NCBI RefSeq assembly: GCF_004798865.1
Contig: NW_025336416.1
Location: 3,141,277 to 3,205,276 of the forward strand
Direction: 5' to 3'
DNA: 64,000 nucleotides
Source: Varanus komodoensis
Lineage: Eukaryota; Chordata; Lepidosauria; Squamata; Varanidae
Part shown: positions 45,485-55,894 of the stretch, piece by piece
How positions within the stretch are numbered: the first letter of the stretch is position 1
How the letters are laid out: each line of letters begins with the position of its first letter
Translations under genes and position numbers: made by a program
Notes under the pieces: model-generated
The model's input: only the letters and a program-made list of their open reading frames with translations
The model's database searches: none
What the model was told of the DNA's origin: nothing

Positions 45485-45712
45485 TGGCTACTACTTATTC
45501 TTACGTTTATATCCTGCCATTTTCCCTCTTACAAAGAACTCGAGGTGACTTCCATAGACCTCTTCACCATTTTATCTTCATAGCAACCCTGAGAGGAAGA
45601 CTGAGAGTCAGTAGCCAATCCAAAGTCCCCCAGTAAGCTTCATCTCTAAGTGGCAACTCAAACCCAGAGTCTCAGTCTAACATTCTTAACCACTGCACCA
45701 CACTGGCTCAAA
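45485..45712 (-). mobile_element. tRNA-derived SINE, nearly full length
   Basis: On the minus strand: AGCCAGTGTGGTGCAGTGGT with box A near 45690-45705, a degenerate box B around 45660, a GGATTGGCTACTGACTCTCA block, GGTTGCTATGAAGATAAAAT and a tail ending in GGCAGGATATAAACG. Same family as the copies at 16.7 and 33.2 kb, with moderate divergence. Confidence 0.85.
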
Positions 45713-45925
45713 TTTAAAAATAGGAAGAAAAGAAAAAATGAAAAGAAAAGAAAAAATGAAAAGAAAAGAAAAAAGAAAGCAAAAATGAAAAAAAGCAGAA
45801 AAACAAAACCAAAACCCAGAGAAAACAGAAAACAGAAAGTGAACAAATGAGAACTGAGAAGTGGGAAATGGGAAACAAGAAATGAGAAACAAGAAGTGAG
45901 AAGCAAGAAGTGAGAAGCAAATATA
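45713..45925 (+). repeat. A/G-rich degenerate tandem tract
   Basis: Begins as AAAAGAAAAAATG-type units, passes through CAGAAAA units and ends in a row of GAGAAGCAAGAAGT-type units of about 15 bp. Nearly C- and T-free on the plus strand. It abuts the head, not the tail, of the minus-strand SINE. Confidence 0.85.
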
Positions 45926-46779
45926 GAAGGGATGGAAGAATCTGCTAATTTTGCTTTTCCCTAACTTTGATTAAAAAAAAACAAACTCATGTCTTTTCCG
46001 GACAGGAAGAATTCACATGCACCGGCCACATTAAATAGATGCAGCTATTGTCATCATAGCTTGTTTGCCTGTCTTGCATCTGTTAAAGATGAGGAACCTG
46101 CTGAAAAACAGAAGAAGTGGCCACCCTAATTCAATTTCAGAAACATGGCTGGATATACACATATCCAATCCCAGGTTTTTAAGAGTTCAGTTCCCAAAAC
46201 CCTGGGTTTGTACAGCACAATTGGTCCTTTTGGGTTTCTTCCACATACAATTTTGGTTAACTCTCAAGTTTGTTTTGTTCTGAATATGGAAAACCGGATG
46301 AATTTGACACACTCCTCTCAAAATGAAACTGAAATGAAATTCTCAGCAGCAAATAGTTCTTCAATCTTTCCTGCATGAACAAATCCATGCTTCTCTTCCG
46401 CCTGACACTTTTGGGTTCTTCTCCCAGTGGGGAATCAATCAGCAGATCTGATTTGAATTGAAAGAAAATGCCAGGAGTGCAAATATTTGCAGCTCCACTT
46501 TCATTATGCTCATGATGGCAATTTTGTGTCATTTTCTTCAAGCTCTCTTGAAACGACAACACACGGAAGCAGAAAACATTCCCCTATGAGAAGGCAGGAG
46601 TTCTCCTGTCCATTAAAAAATGTCTCTAAACTTACACGTTGAGATTTCCAAACAGGATTGCTATAACCTTTAGTTTAGGTAATGCAACCATGGCTACTTC
46701 AGAAAGAAAGAACAATGCATGGGAAAGTTTTGTAATCAAGTTGCTTTGTCAGTATTGGTAAAGCCCCTATTCATATATT
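45926..46779. other. Unassigned sequence
   Basis: No gene is supported. A 101-codon minus frame (46257-46562) has no motif. Confidence 0.4.
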
Positions 46780-46950
46780 TCTCCATTGGAATAATTTGCC
46801 ATTTATTTCTATTGCCTGCTTTCTGTTTTTAACCTGTTGCTGATCCAAAAGAGGAGCACTTCTTTTAATCCTTGATTGTTAAGTGTGTTCAGGAGTGTTT
46901 GGAGAGTTGCCTTGTCCAAAGACTTTTGGAATTTTGTGTTGTCTCTCATT
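46780..46950 (-). mobile_element. CR1 LINE RT fragment, downstream part
   Basis: The minus-strand translation TKFQKSLDKATLQTLLNTLN, then GLKEVLLFWISNRLK, matches the CR1 reverse-transcriptase stretch DFQKAFDKVPHQRLL, then KVLLWISNWLK. The preceding part of the same RT appears at 47523-47821, beyond an insertion. Confidence 0.75.
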
Positions 46951-47522
46951 AACCCCCTGCAGTGGGCTGAGAGAGTTCTTTGAGATTCCAAGGAAATTAT
47001 ATGGGAGATCCAGGCTTACTTACAAGAAGGAAATCTCTTTATTTTGCACAAAATACAAGTTAGCTAGCTTTCAGGGAGTTTAGCCCAAGTTACTTATGAT
47101 GCACAGCATGAACTGAATTGCAAGGCAGGCTTCAATCTGCTGGAATGCAGGGTTCATGAAGCTGCCTGTGAGATATCAGTATCCAAACAAGGCAGTGGGC
47201 TGGGATAAGCACCTAGTTCTACACTCTTTGCTGCTGATGCCTTGAAGTCTTGCAATCTAAATAGCCTGAAAGGTCTGCACCCTGGCAAGTCCCTCTGTTG
47301 CAAAGCAACTTACTGATGAGCAGCGATACCCAGAGGGCAGGCAGATTCCCACAGGCACATGAGCTGGTTAGGTCTTGGAATGCAGGATATGCTCTTTGAT
47401 ATCAAACATAAATTGGTGTGGATGTTCTGAGGTGTCCTTTGTCCATCTGTTCTGCTGAGCCAGGCTCTTTGTTGGAGCCAGACAAGATGGAGGCTTGGTC
47501 CACAAAATGGAGGACACCCACA
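46951..47522 (-). mobile_element. LTR-like insertion inside CR1 (fossil)
   Basis: This 570-bp block lies exactly between two halves of a CR1 RT motif, so it must have entered the CR1 copy later. Its outer ends read TGTGTTGTC and GACACCCACA, short inverted TG...CA ends as in LTRs. On the minus strand an AATAAAG signal lies about 90 bases from the 3' side. This suggests a solo LTR in minus orientation. I see no clear target duplication and cannot name the family. Younger than the CR1 it interrupts. Confidence 0.45.
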
Positions 47523-47821
47523 GCTATGAAGGTCCAAACAAAGAATGTCCATGAGATCAGCTCATCCATGAGTTTATTGACCCTCTCAAAGATCTCTAGA
47601 AGATGAATGAGAAAGAGCATTGCTTTGTGGAAGCCATGCCGGTTGTTTTTCAGCACAGCTTTTCCTTCAATATGTTTGCTAATTTCTTCTTCAATTGTGC
47701 TTTCAATTTCACCAGAACATCGCTTAAGCTAACTGCCCTGCAGTTTCTTGGATCTCCCTAGGATCCCTTAAAAGTGGCATAGTCTTGTCCAGTCTCCAGT
47801 CCCCTGGTACTCAGGCTGATC
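47523..47821 (-). mobile_element. CR1 LINE RT fragment, middle part
   Basis: The minus strand reads REIQETAGQL-like (matching the PGNYRPVSL region) and LKNNRHGFHKAMLFLIHLLE, then IFERVNKLMDE (matching the QHGFRKGKSCLTNLLEFF region). It then gives LMDILCLDLHS, which stops just before the FQK of the next part. The frame changes several times. Confidence 0.8.
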
Positions 47822-48310
47822 CTAGTGTTGGATTCAATGGGTCCAGACCTTGGGGCACTCAGGTGAGAGGTTGAAAAGGTATCTTTATTCTTGAAAATAA
47901 GCTTGAGTAAAATGGCGATATACCCAGGAGAAAATGACAGAACCCCTTTTTATACTCTGTATGACCAGGCAGCAAGGTCAGTTGCTTATTGGGATGAAAC
48001 TCTCACTGAGATTCCTGGTTGGTACATTTGAATCCATGTGACCTCCTCACACTCCTAAGAGGCTGCTCTACCTGAGGGCTGAAGTGGAGGCTTTTGAGCA
48101 GGAGATTGCTCAACCTCTGGCCACACATCTGTTCTTGTGTGACTGTACTTTAGGTTCATTATTGTTATGTTTTTGCTTGGGCCGTGACTTGCCAGCTTTT
48201 GCCTAATGCTAGCCAGCTGGGTATGTCCTACACTAGAGATACAGTACATATCTTTAGATTTCATTTTTGACTTCTTTAAGAATTCTCTGATGGAGACCAA
48301 CTGGGCCAGA
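47822..48310 (-). mobile_element. Second LTR-like insertion inside CR1 (fossil)
   Basis: A second block of about 490 bp interrupts the same CR1 relic; CR1-like sequence resumes near 48311. TGATC stands on both sides (47817-47821 and 48311-48315), a possible 5-bp target duplication. On the minus strand an AATAAAG signal lies about 65 bases inside the low-coordinate end, as in an LTR. Probably a solo LTR; family unknown. Confidence 0.45.
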
Positions 48311-48650
48311 TGATCATCTCTCTTTCAAATTGTCAGTGAGGCTGAGAAGTTCCTCTTTTGTCACCACTCTTTGTCACCATTCCTCAGACTCCCTGAAAAC
48401 AACATTTCAGGTACAATTCTCTGTGCGTTACCCTCTGCAGTGAAGACAAAGAAAGAGAATTAATGCAGCTTCTCTGCATTCTCCGTATCCTTCCCTAGTA
48501 CTCCCTTCCCTCCACTGTCATCCAAGAGTCCAACTGCTTCCCTGCCTGGTTTCTTTCTTCTAATATATTTAAACAATTCTTTATTGCTGTTCTCCCTGTT
48601 GTTTATAAGAGGTACTCCTAAATCCTGCATGTCTTTTGCATATGGATTAG
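48311..48650 (-). mobile_element. CR1 LINE fragment upstream of RT
   Basis: Minus-strand wording around 48510-48620 (AATAAAGAATTGTTTAAATA followed by GAAGAAAGAAACCAGGCAGG and CTTGGATGACAGTGGAGG) is that of the CR1 linker between endonuclease and RT domains. Together with 46780-46950 and 47523-47821 it marks one old CR1 copy now cut into three pieces. Confidence 0.65.
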
Positions 48651-48958
48651 AAGAAAGAGTACTCCGTATTTACCAGGTTGAGTGAGGAATGGCAAATAGC
48701 ACCCACTAATGCTGTGTGATAGTTTGGTGTTCTCCTTCATAGTATCTCTGGGCCAATTTGCAGTATTCCTCATTATTTCCATTGATGATAGACACAGAGA
48801 TAAGGCGAACTTTTAAAGAAATATTAAGGTGGGTTCTGTACAAAACATGATAAGGCAAATATAGAAATGTTTGCCCGTGAAAGATACAGGCCATCAAGTG
48901 CTGTTTACATGTATGCACAAGGGGCTTCGTGGTTTATTGATATAAAGTCTGTCATCAT
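48651..48958. other. Unassigned sequence
   Basis: No gene or repeat is recognised. Confidence 0.35.
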
Positions 48959-49205
48959 CCCACTGAAGCCTTCCCTCTTCTCCCAGGCATTTAATGGCAT
49001 TTAATGGTTTTTAATGACATAATGGGGCATTTGCCAGCTCTTTCCAACAGACCTATTTCATACTGAAATTGTTTTAGTTGTTTAAATTGGTTTTAAATAT
49101 TGCAAATTGGAAAACATTTATGCTACATTTTATTTTCATGTTGTGAACCACCCAGAGCGTTTCAGGATTTGGGTAATATAGAAATGAATGAATCAAAAAT
49201 AAATC
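48959..49205 (+). mobile_element. L2/CR1-type LINE 3' tail
   Basis: A GAAGCCTTCCC start, a T-rich middle, then CATGTTGTGAACCACCCAGA, GCGTTTCAGGATTTGGGTAA and TATAGAAATGAATGAATC form a standard L2-group 3' end. A local duplication of GGCATTTAAT lies at 48988-49007. Confidence 0.75.
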
Positions 49206-50270
49206 CATGATACATGGTGATCTGAGGTCGAAATGCCCCTTTGTCAATGATCCTGAACAAAAGACTTTGGATTTCAATGTGTGAAATCAATGTGAAATTG
49301 CAGAATAATTCACTGAGAAATTTAGTTCCATTTTCTGTAGCTGGAATAAGGACAAAGCTTTCCCTTCCCAGCTTTTTGTTTGTTTGTTTGTTTGTTTGCA
49401 ATCCCACTATATATGTTAATTGACTCACCACTGCTATGATGTCTGCGTTATCACCCAATGATCTGGGAATAGCGAATATTACTTTCTGCATTTCATTTCC
49501 TTCTGACAATACAAGTCACATCTCTCCCCCACCCGCAACTCCATGCCAACATGTGTGTATCAGTCTAGCAGTCTGAGGTTAATACTTCATTTATCTGATC
49601 AGGTGGCCATTGGCCACAAAAATTTATGCCTGACTAACTGTGTGAGTCTAACTTGCTGCAAGACTGCTTGTTATTTCAAATGAAATCATGCATGTTTTAC
49701 AGGAATCTTTAACAATGAAGGACTCCCACTGAAATATACCAGTGCAGTATATTGACAGATATGACCATTTAGGATAAACCAGGTTGTCACAGAGATGCAT
49801 TAACACTTTGCAAACTTTCAAAATCTGTTTTCAATTTTGCAATTTGGACCTTGCTATTAAAATTTGATTTCAAACATTTGCAGTCTGTGTTGGGAATGGA
49901 AATTTGACATCCAAAACCAAGTGGGGTTGATTCAGAATGAATGAATTTAGTCATCAAGAAGATGTTCTTAAGGACCAGAACATGTAAGCTGTGAAAAATC
50001 CACTGTATACCAGCGGAATACATATCATTCAAAGATCAAATATTATTTCCCACAGGACAGAGGCAGTCAAACATTGACTGATATTTCATTTCGGTTGACA
50101 TACCGTCAGAATGTTGATAATTGCTCCTTAATGTTGGATGTCATATGCTTGATACAAAGCTGGAATGGGCACAATCCTTAATCCAAGGGCCATGGACCCT
50201 CGGGATCATATGTTGGGAACCCACTGCCAGTGGGGAGTGTGTCCAGAGACAGATATATTCGCATATATTC
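49206..50270. other. Unassigned sequence
   Basis: No gene is supported. A (TTTG)n run lies at 49377-49400. The AT-rich part 49780-50110 may hold an old repeat, but I cannot place it. Confidence 0.4.
49377..49400 (+). repeat. (TTTG)n microsatellite
   Basis: About five and a half TTTG units. Confidence 0.95.
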
Positions 50271-50271
50271 G

Positions 50272-50350
<79 letters not shown>
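50271..50350 (+). repeat. Compound (CT)n(AC)n(AG)n microsatellite
   Basis: A CT run (50271-50285), about thirteen AC units (50287-50313) and about nineteen AG units (50312-50350) follow each other without spacers. The outer CT and AG runs are complementary and could pair across the AC run. Confidence 0.98.
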
Positions 50351-50353
<3 letters not shown>

Positions 50354-50930
50354 TTCCATTTATCTGTTCATGTGCAAACATATACATCCTTATTTTCACT
50401 GCTGGGGGATGCTATAAGCATCACCCTTGAAATCTGAAGAGGAAGAGAAATGGAATTTCCTTCCAAGAGTAGGGTTCTACAGTGTGAAAACGAATGTCAA
50501 AGGACAACACTGGCAATTTGGTAGCGAGAATACAGAGGTTGCTTTGGGATCTGATGACAGAGAGGGCTTCAATGTAAAATGGCCACAGAGAGGATAGCCT
50601 TACTTGTGGCTACTACAGAAATGGTTCCTCTAAGTTCATTAGAGGAATGAACTTCATCTTGTTCATTAGAGGCAAGATGTCCCTCAGGATCAGTAACTGG
50701 GAGAGGCAAGGAAGGAGCAACAGGGGAGGACCATGTTTTGATACCTGGTCTGCTGGAAACAGGGACTTGCCTCAGGCTTGGCATCAGTCCAGCCATCCCT
50801 CACCTGGCGCACCTATGCTGGAGTTCAGCTCCCAGCATCCCAGGTCATCACATCTGGACTTGAGCACCAAGCAAGGGGCAGCTGTTTCACTCTTTTCTGG
50901 TTCTTCTTCTTTGTGCTTTGAAATGTTGTA
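50351..50930. other. Unassigned sequence
   Basis: No gene is supported. A GCTGGAGTTCAGCTCCCAGC segment near 50818 is itself almost palindromic and may be a half-decayed relative of the hairpin elements elsewhere. Confidence 0.4.
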
Positions 50931-51060
50931 TTGTTGATCTCTTATTTAGTATTGGGAGCTACTTATTTATTTGTCTTTAAAGGTGGTAAATAAACAGATG
51001 AGGTTCTAAACTAGATGGGTCATTGACCTGATGCAGTGAAGTTCTTATGCTTTTGCATCC
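50931..51060 (+). mobile_element. L2-like tail followed by CR1-related terminus
   Basis: GGGAGCTACTTATTTATTTG, then GGTGGTAAATAAACAGATGA, looks like a short L2-type tail. It is followed by CTAGATGGGTCATTGACCTG and ATGCAGTGAAGTTCTTATG, the usual end of a CR1-related repeat (GGCCTGATCCAGCAGG). Both parts are short and decayed. Confidence 0.5.
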
Positions 51061-51585
51061 TCCCCACCACACAACTATAATTAGAAGCTTGGAGAGGTGG
51101 GTTGGTGGCCCCCACACTGAAAGTGTTAATAGGAAAAGTGGTGCTGAAATCTAATATGGTAGTGGAAGTTTGGAGTTAAATGAAGGATCTTGAAGGAGGT
51201 GGAGGATTGTGAAAGTAAGTTCCTGAGATATAGACTAGCACTGCCCCCAGATATTCCAATTCCTTTCCTCAGGACAGAGACAGGTTTGATATCAGAAGAA
51301 CTCAGGGATCAAAGTTTGGTCTTCTGTATGGTAGGAGGGCCTCAGATGCCTGAAGGCTGTCCCCAAACTTTCTTTCAAAGAAAAAAAAATTAAGAAGAGT
51401 GGCTGGGCTCAGCCATGCTAAGAGATGCCAATCTCTAAAAACTCTATCACAAGATATTTTCATCATACCAGGAGCCACAATCAACTCAAATCAAATCAAA
51501 TCAAATTAAGACTGCCTATATGGGATGGATAATAACCAGGACTTAATCTAATTAAACATATTCATGTTAATATATTTTTCTCAGT
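51061..51585. other. Unassigned sequence
   Basis: No gene is supported. An (ATCAA)n run lies at 51483-51508. Confidence 0.4.
51483..51508 (+). repeat. (AATCA)n microsatellite
   Basis: Four to five imperfect units. Confidence 0.9.
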
Positions 51586-52420
51586 TGTATTGCCTGTTGA
51601 AAAAGGACCATGGAAGATGAGGAATACAAAATTCATTGCTAGTCAAGCATTAAGAGAAAACTGGTATAAGAGGTATTTTCAGTGGCATATTACCCCAAAA
51701 GATATACAGAAAATGGACAAGAATTCTAACAGAAAATGTTGAAAATGTAAAGAGCTAGGTGGGACTTTTTACCCTGTGTGATAAACATGTGATAGAATCA
51801 AAAGATTTTGGAAGCAGATCCACAAGCAAATGCAGGAAATACTTAAAATTGATTTTCCAGTGAATGCCAAGAATATGTTATTGGGTACTGCACCAGAGAC
51901 TGTCCCAAAGATTAAGCTAATGTTATTTGAATATATGTTAAAAGTAGCAAGAGTAATAATTACTTCACAGTGGAAAGCGGAAGATTGCCCAACTGTTGAA
52001 GATTAGAAAAATAAGTTAGCTGACTATGCAACAATGGTGAAATTAATTAATTATATTAACAGAAGGCCTGTTAAAGAATTTCCTCAAAGATGGAAGGCTT
52101 ATTATGAACAATTTAATTAATTCTTAGAGAAAGCATAATTTTTATAAATGCTAGTGATCTCTATGTTAATCCTAAAGAAATGTTAAAACTTACAGCTAAT
52201 TTTATAGACTGGACAAATTTTGATTTAGAATTGTACAGCTTGGATGGGACAATGGGGGATGGAGATCTTCTCTTTTTATTAATATGTTTGAATGGTAATG
52301 TTATACACCGTATTTGTGGATTGACCCTTGGCACCTTCTTTTCTTACATTTCCCTTTTCTTTTTATTGTATCTTGTGAAAAGAAATTCTAAAACATTTGG
52401 GGAAAAAAATTAAAAAAGAT
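51586..52420 (+). mobile_element. L1 LINE, 3' end of ORF2 and 3' UTR
   Basis: The plus-strand translation around 51640-52125 gives ENWYKRYFQWHITPKDIQKM and KELGGTFYP. It continues with CDRIKRFWKQIHKQMQEILK, NAKNMLLGTAPETVPKIKLM and KVARVIITSQWKAEDCPTVE, and ends with KLADYATMVKLINYI. This is the C-terminal part of L1 ORF2, which carries out target-primed reverse transcription in L1. Several stops break it. The 3' part ends at an A-rich run (52402-52418), as L1 copies do. The 5' end is truncated near 51590. Confidence 0.88.
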
Positions 52421-53487
52421 TACAGAAGAGCCCAGTACCTACCAGCTCTCAGCTTTGCTTCTTCGGGAACCTCATTTACAGAAGCATCCCTGCCAAAGCA
52501 TCCATGGCTTCCAAATGATGCCCACAGTGTTCCTTGATGGAAGACTTCATCCTGTTTCAAGAAAACTGCTTCCTGATGCAGTCCAGAGAGAGAGGTTCTC
52601 TCTCATCATGTCTGCATTGCCATCTCTATCTTTGGACAGCGGGTTAGCCCCAGGGAGAGCTTCTCGGCACACGTATTGGCATCTTCAGGGGCTACACATA
52701 TCTATGTGAAGATCTGCTGGGTGATCTCAGATGGCCACATTCTGTCACATTCAAAACAGGCCAGTTCGCAAAAGCTACACAGCAAATTTGTGCTATCCCT
52801 CTGGCTGCTGCTGTGGAGCACGGTGGAAATGATTCATTAGTCTGATTTATGTTTAGGCTCTGTCATAACTGATGTGTTCAGTTATGATGGCTGTAATGGG
52901 CATTAATCAAGCACAATAAAATGTTCTGACTCCTATGTTCCTATACAGCCTTGACTCAGCCTGGGTCTCAGTCCCCACCCTTGTCGTTCCCTTGGGGATG
53001 AGCAAAAAGTCAGCCCTTGCCAACGAGCTTTTAGGGACAAAGTCCAGGTGAGGGCCAGGTGCTCGATGGTGAGCTAGTTTCCCCATCAATGCATTCCTTT
53101 CCTTGAAAGATCTGCAGTTCAATGGTGCCATCAAGGTGGACTTTGGGGCAGAGGCCAACAGAATACACAAGAAGGTGCCCAAATTCGGCAGGGTTGCATT
53201 ATTGCGTCTTGCTGTTATGTGACAAATTGCCACCCAAAACACCCACCTCTGCCACTCTTGGTAAGATCATTACCTCCCAAATCTGACATTATCTAACTGT
53301 ACCACCACTGATCCTAGTGAGATATGCATTTTGCATGTGTCCATGGCAAATCGTGCAGCAGTGGTCTGAAAAGGATTTTTGTAACATCCTTTGTTCAAAT
53401 GGCCTTAGTTTACATAACTCCGTCTGGTCCAATATTTAATGGTATCTGATGTCACAATGCATGGGTGTGGTGGGCAGCTTGATGAAA
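52421..53487. other. Unassigned sequence
   Basis: No gene is supported. A 111-codon minus frame (52907-53242) has no recognised motif. Confidence 0.4.
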
Positions 53488-53582
53488 ATAGAAACTTAGA
53501 AACAGAGAGAGTCAGAAGGGGTCTCCCGGGCCATCTAGTCTGACCTCCGGCACCAGCCGGCTCCACTCACGACATGCCCACC
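53488..53582 (-). mobile_element. CR1 LINE 3' terminus
   Basis: The minus strand reads GGAGGTCAGACTAGATGGCC followed by CGGGAGACCCCTTCTGACTC and a TTTCTAAGTTTC end. It is the same terminus as that of the copy at 42.7-43.3 kb. Confidence 0.9.
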
Positions 53583-53782
53583 AGTGTGGTATAACCAGTG
53601 TGCAGCTGCCATGAAAAAAAAAAGAAAATTCCTTGCTGGAATTTAGAACATGAATTGAAATTAAAGCTGCCAGTTTCATACTAACTTTGTACAAATCTAT
53701 GGCATCAACACACTTGGAATGCAGCATGTATTTGTGGTCAAAAACAAGTATTGTAGACTTGGGAAAAGGACAGGAAAAGGCA
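53583..53782. other. Unassigned sequence
   Basis: No gene or repeat is recognised; an A-run lies at 53615-53626. Confidence 0.35.
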
Positions 53783-53884
53783 GCTATGCTAGTTTAGACA
53801 GAAAAAAAGCCTACAATTCCCAACATAACTGGCTGGGGCATTCTGGGAGTTGTAGACCTTTTTTCCTGTCTGAACTAGCATTGC
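53783..53884. mobile_element. Hairpin (MITE-like) element with ZNF143/THAP11-like motif
   Basis: Two arms of about 40 bp (53783-53824 and 53844-53884) are near-perfect complements: TGCTAGTTTAGACAG, then a run of A, then GCCTACAATTCCC faces TGGGAGTTGTAGACC, a run of T, then CTGTCTGAACTAGCA. No coding capacity, so a non-autonomous DNA transposon by form. The right arm, read on the minus strand at 53838-53857, gives CTACAACTCCCAGAATGC, which fits the known SBS consensus bound by ZNF143 and THAP11. Related, more decayed copies lie at 16.5 and 33.8 kb. Confidence 0.75.
53838..53857 (-). promoter_or_regulatory. ZNF143/THAP11 (SBS)-like site in hairpin arm
   Basis: GTCTACAACTCCCAGAATGC on the minus strand matches the ACTACAA(N)TCCCAG(N)ATGC consensus except at its first base. 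The match is seen directly. Whether the site is bound in this species is unknown. Confidence 0.5.
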
Positions 53885-53949
53885 ATTGTAAAATGATCAA
53901 GGAGCTGGAGAAACTCCCTACTGAAAAAAGGTTGCATCATCTGGGATTG

Positions 53950-54032
53950 GTTCTCGCTGTTATGTGTTGTCAAGTTGTCTCTGATTTATGGGGACCCTAC
54001 GAGGGAATGCCCTGCTCAGCTTTTATAAATAG
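53950..54032 (-). mobile_element. RTE LINE 3' terminus remnant
   Basis: GTTGTCAAGTTGTCTCTGAT, then TTATGGGGACCCTACGAGGG, corresponds to the 3' end of RTE/BovB-like copies in minus orientation (compare GTTGTGTCCGACCCATCGTG at 9.44 kb). A CCCTGCTCAGCTTT segment follows as in the 22.0-kb copy. Confidence 0.65.
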
Positions 54033-54121
54033 GATTATATAGCTTTAAAAAAGGACAACAAGTTGTTCTTGATAGGGGTTTACAAAATTATGCATGGTAT
54101 GGAGAAAATGGAGATGGAGTA

Positions 54122-54143
54122 GTCTCTCTCTCTCTCTCTCTCA
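54122..54143 (+). repeat. (TC)n microsatellite
   Basis: About eleven uninterrupted TC units. Confidence 0.95.
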
Positions 54144-54829
54144 TTCTCATGGGGCTTATCTTGAATCGAACTGGTAGGAGAATCAAGACAAAAAAAAGGA
54201 AGCATTTCTTGACATGGTGCATTTTTAGATGATGGATTTCTCTTCCACAGGAGAGCATGATGGAGACCAGTTTGGGTGGCTTCAGAAGGAGATTCAACAA
54301 ATTCAAGGAAGATCGTCCTAGCAGTGGCTACAAGTCAAGATGGCTGTATATTACCTGCAAGATCAGAACTGGTCTGCAGGGGTCTCTCGACAGGCGGTGG
54401 GGGCATCTTCATGCAGGTTGCTCATGGGAAGCTGCCTGTCTGCTTTGTGAAGAGCATGCCAGACTACGTCAGCCTTTCGTCTGCTTCAGCATAGCTCCTG
54501 TTACCCTCTGATGTCAATAAAACAATAAATTTGGGCACTGATTGACCACAAGCGAATGTTTGCGTTCTGCCTTGCCTCGTCTGAAGGAAACCACCATTAC
54601 TTCACTTCCTTGGGACATTTGCCTACGTGGTAGAAGCAGCTGCTGTCTCAGGTGGAAAATAATGTGCTCTTTGGCTTCCTCTTGCTTCTCTCTGTTACAG
54701 GTTTTGTTTCGGGGAAAAGGTTAGCATTCAAGAATCATCCATTCTGCCTTTCCCAGTCCCCCCCACCACCCCACATGGAAGTCATTAAATTCTCTATAAA
54801 ACAGGAGGACACTTCTGCCCTTAAAATAC
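54144..54829. other. Unassigned sequence
   Basis: No gene is supported. Two overlapping plus frames (54257-54511) lack motifs. Confidence 0.4.
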
Positions 54830-55020
54830 AGATATTTATGTAAATATCACTGAGCTAATTGATGTTTGGCAGCTTCCACAAGAGGCAGACAAGATGTTTT
54901 CATTGTGTCAACAGTTGTGAACATGATTTAACACATTAATAGCTGCCCATAGAGAGCCATTCTATTTATTTAAAAGAATGAGACGGAGGAAGAGATTCCA
55001 AATCCCACTTCATGTGCTTG
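54830..55020. other. Candidate conserved non-coding block
   Basis: Repeat-free AT-rich block with AGCTAATTGATGTTTGGCAG, TTAACACATTAATAGC and other balanced words. Judged by texture only. Confidence 0.3.
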
Positions 55021-55768
55021 AATGGAGGTGTTGCATGCAAAGTGCCCGTGTCTTCTCTTTTAGGGAGGACAGTCCTCTATCTTGAAGCCGTTCTCAGTCT
55101 GAAGATCTGCCCAGTCCACTTCTGAATTAACAGTGAAGAAAGGAGAACTTGAATGGATTTTTCACTTACAGAGGAGACCAGGTGAAGCACACAAGTCATT
55201 TAGTCAGAAGTGTCCAACTAGGATGAAATCTACTGTATTTCAGCTTGAAGTATAATTATTTCTAAGTTTGCATTTAGACATACAAAGCAGCACAAGAAAA
55301 TCTCATGTAGACCAGCACTCTCCTTTGCTCTTTCTGTCTTTTTTGTTTTGCTGATTCATCAGTGGCCACTCTAAGAGGAAAGGGGATGACTGCGTATTGA
55401 AACAACAGGTCTATATTTCCAGTACCGGTGCATATAACAGTTTCCCAGACTGTTAAACTAAGCACAACCATTCTGCATTGGTTGTTCTCTGCAGGATATA
55501 TCTTTTGCTACTGTGCAGCTACATTGTGAAAGATTTCATTGGCATCTTACAAATAACAGTCCATCATCTCCTGCGTTGTTAGAAGATTGGCTGTGCCATG
55601 TATACTACTGGACCCTTTTCTTCTCTGTTCTTGTTTTCTCCTCTAGCACATGAATTTCCCCTACTAACCCTTTCAATTGTTTAATGTAGTGAGTATTAAG
55701 CATGCAGCAGATCCGAGTTTGCAAACTTTTTTTCTAATGTGGTTGGCAAAATCTGGTTTGCTGCTCAA
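55021..55768. other. Unassigned sequence
   Basis: No gene is supported. A 30-bp segment at 55050-55079 (TCTTCTCTTTTAGGGAGGAC, then AGTCCTCTA) recurs at 56290-56319 with two differences. Confidence 0.4.
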
Positions 55769-55885
55769 AGCATTAGGAAAACACAGAAATAGAGTGAGTC
55801 AGAAGGGGTCTGCTGGGCCATCTAGTCTGACCCCAGCTCCAGCCAGCCCCACTCATATGATCCCCAACATGTGGTTGCCCAATCT
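55769..55885 (-). mobile_element. CR1 LINE 3' terminus
   Basis: The minus strand reads GGTCAGACTAGATGGCCCAG, then CAGACCCCTTCTGACTCAC and a TATTTCTGTGTTTTCC end. Same CR1 terminus as at 43.3 and 53.5 kb. Confidence 0.9.
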
Positions 55886-55894
55886 TTATTTTCT

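Noticed and set aside
45658-45920. Minus-strand frames rich in phenylalanine and leucine that look like membrane segments
   Set aside because: They are the A/G-rich tract read in antisense.
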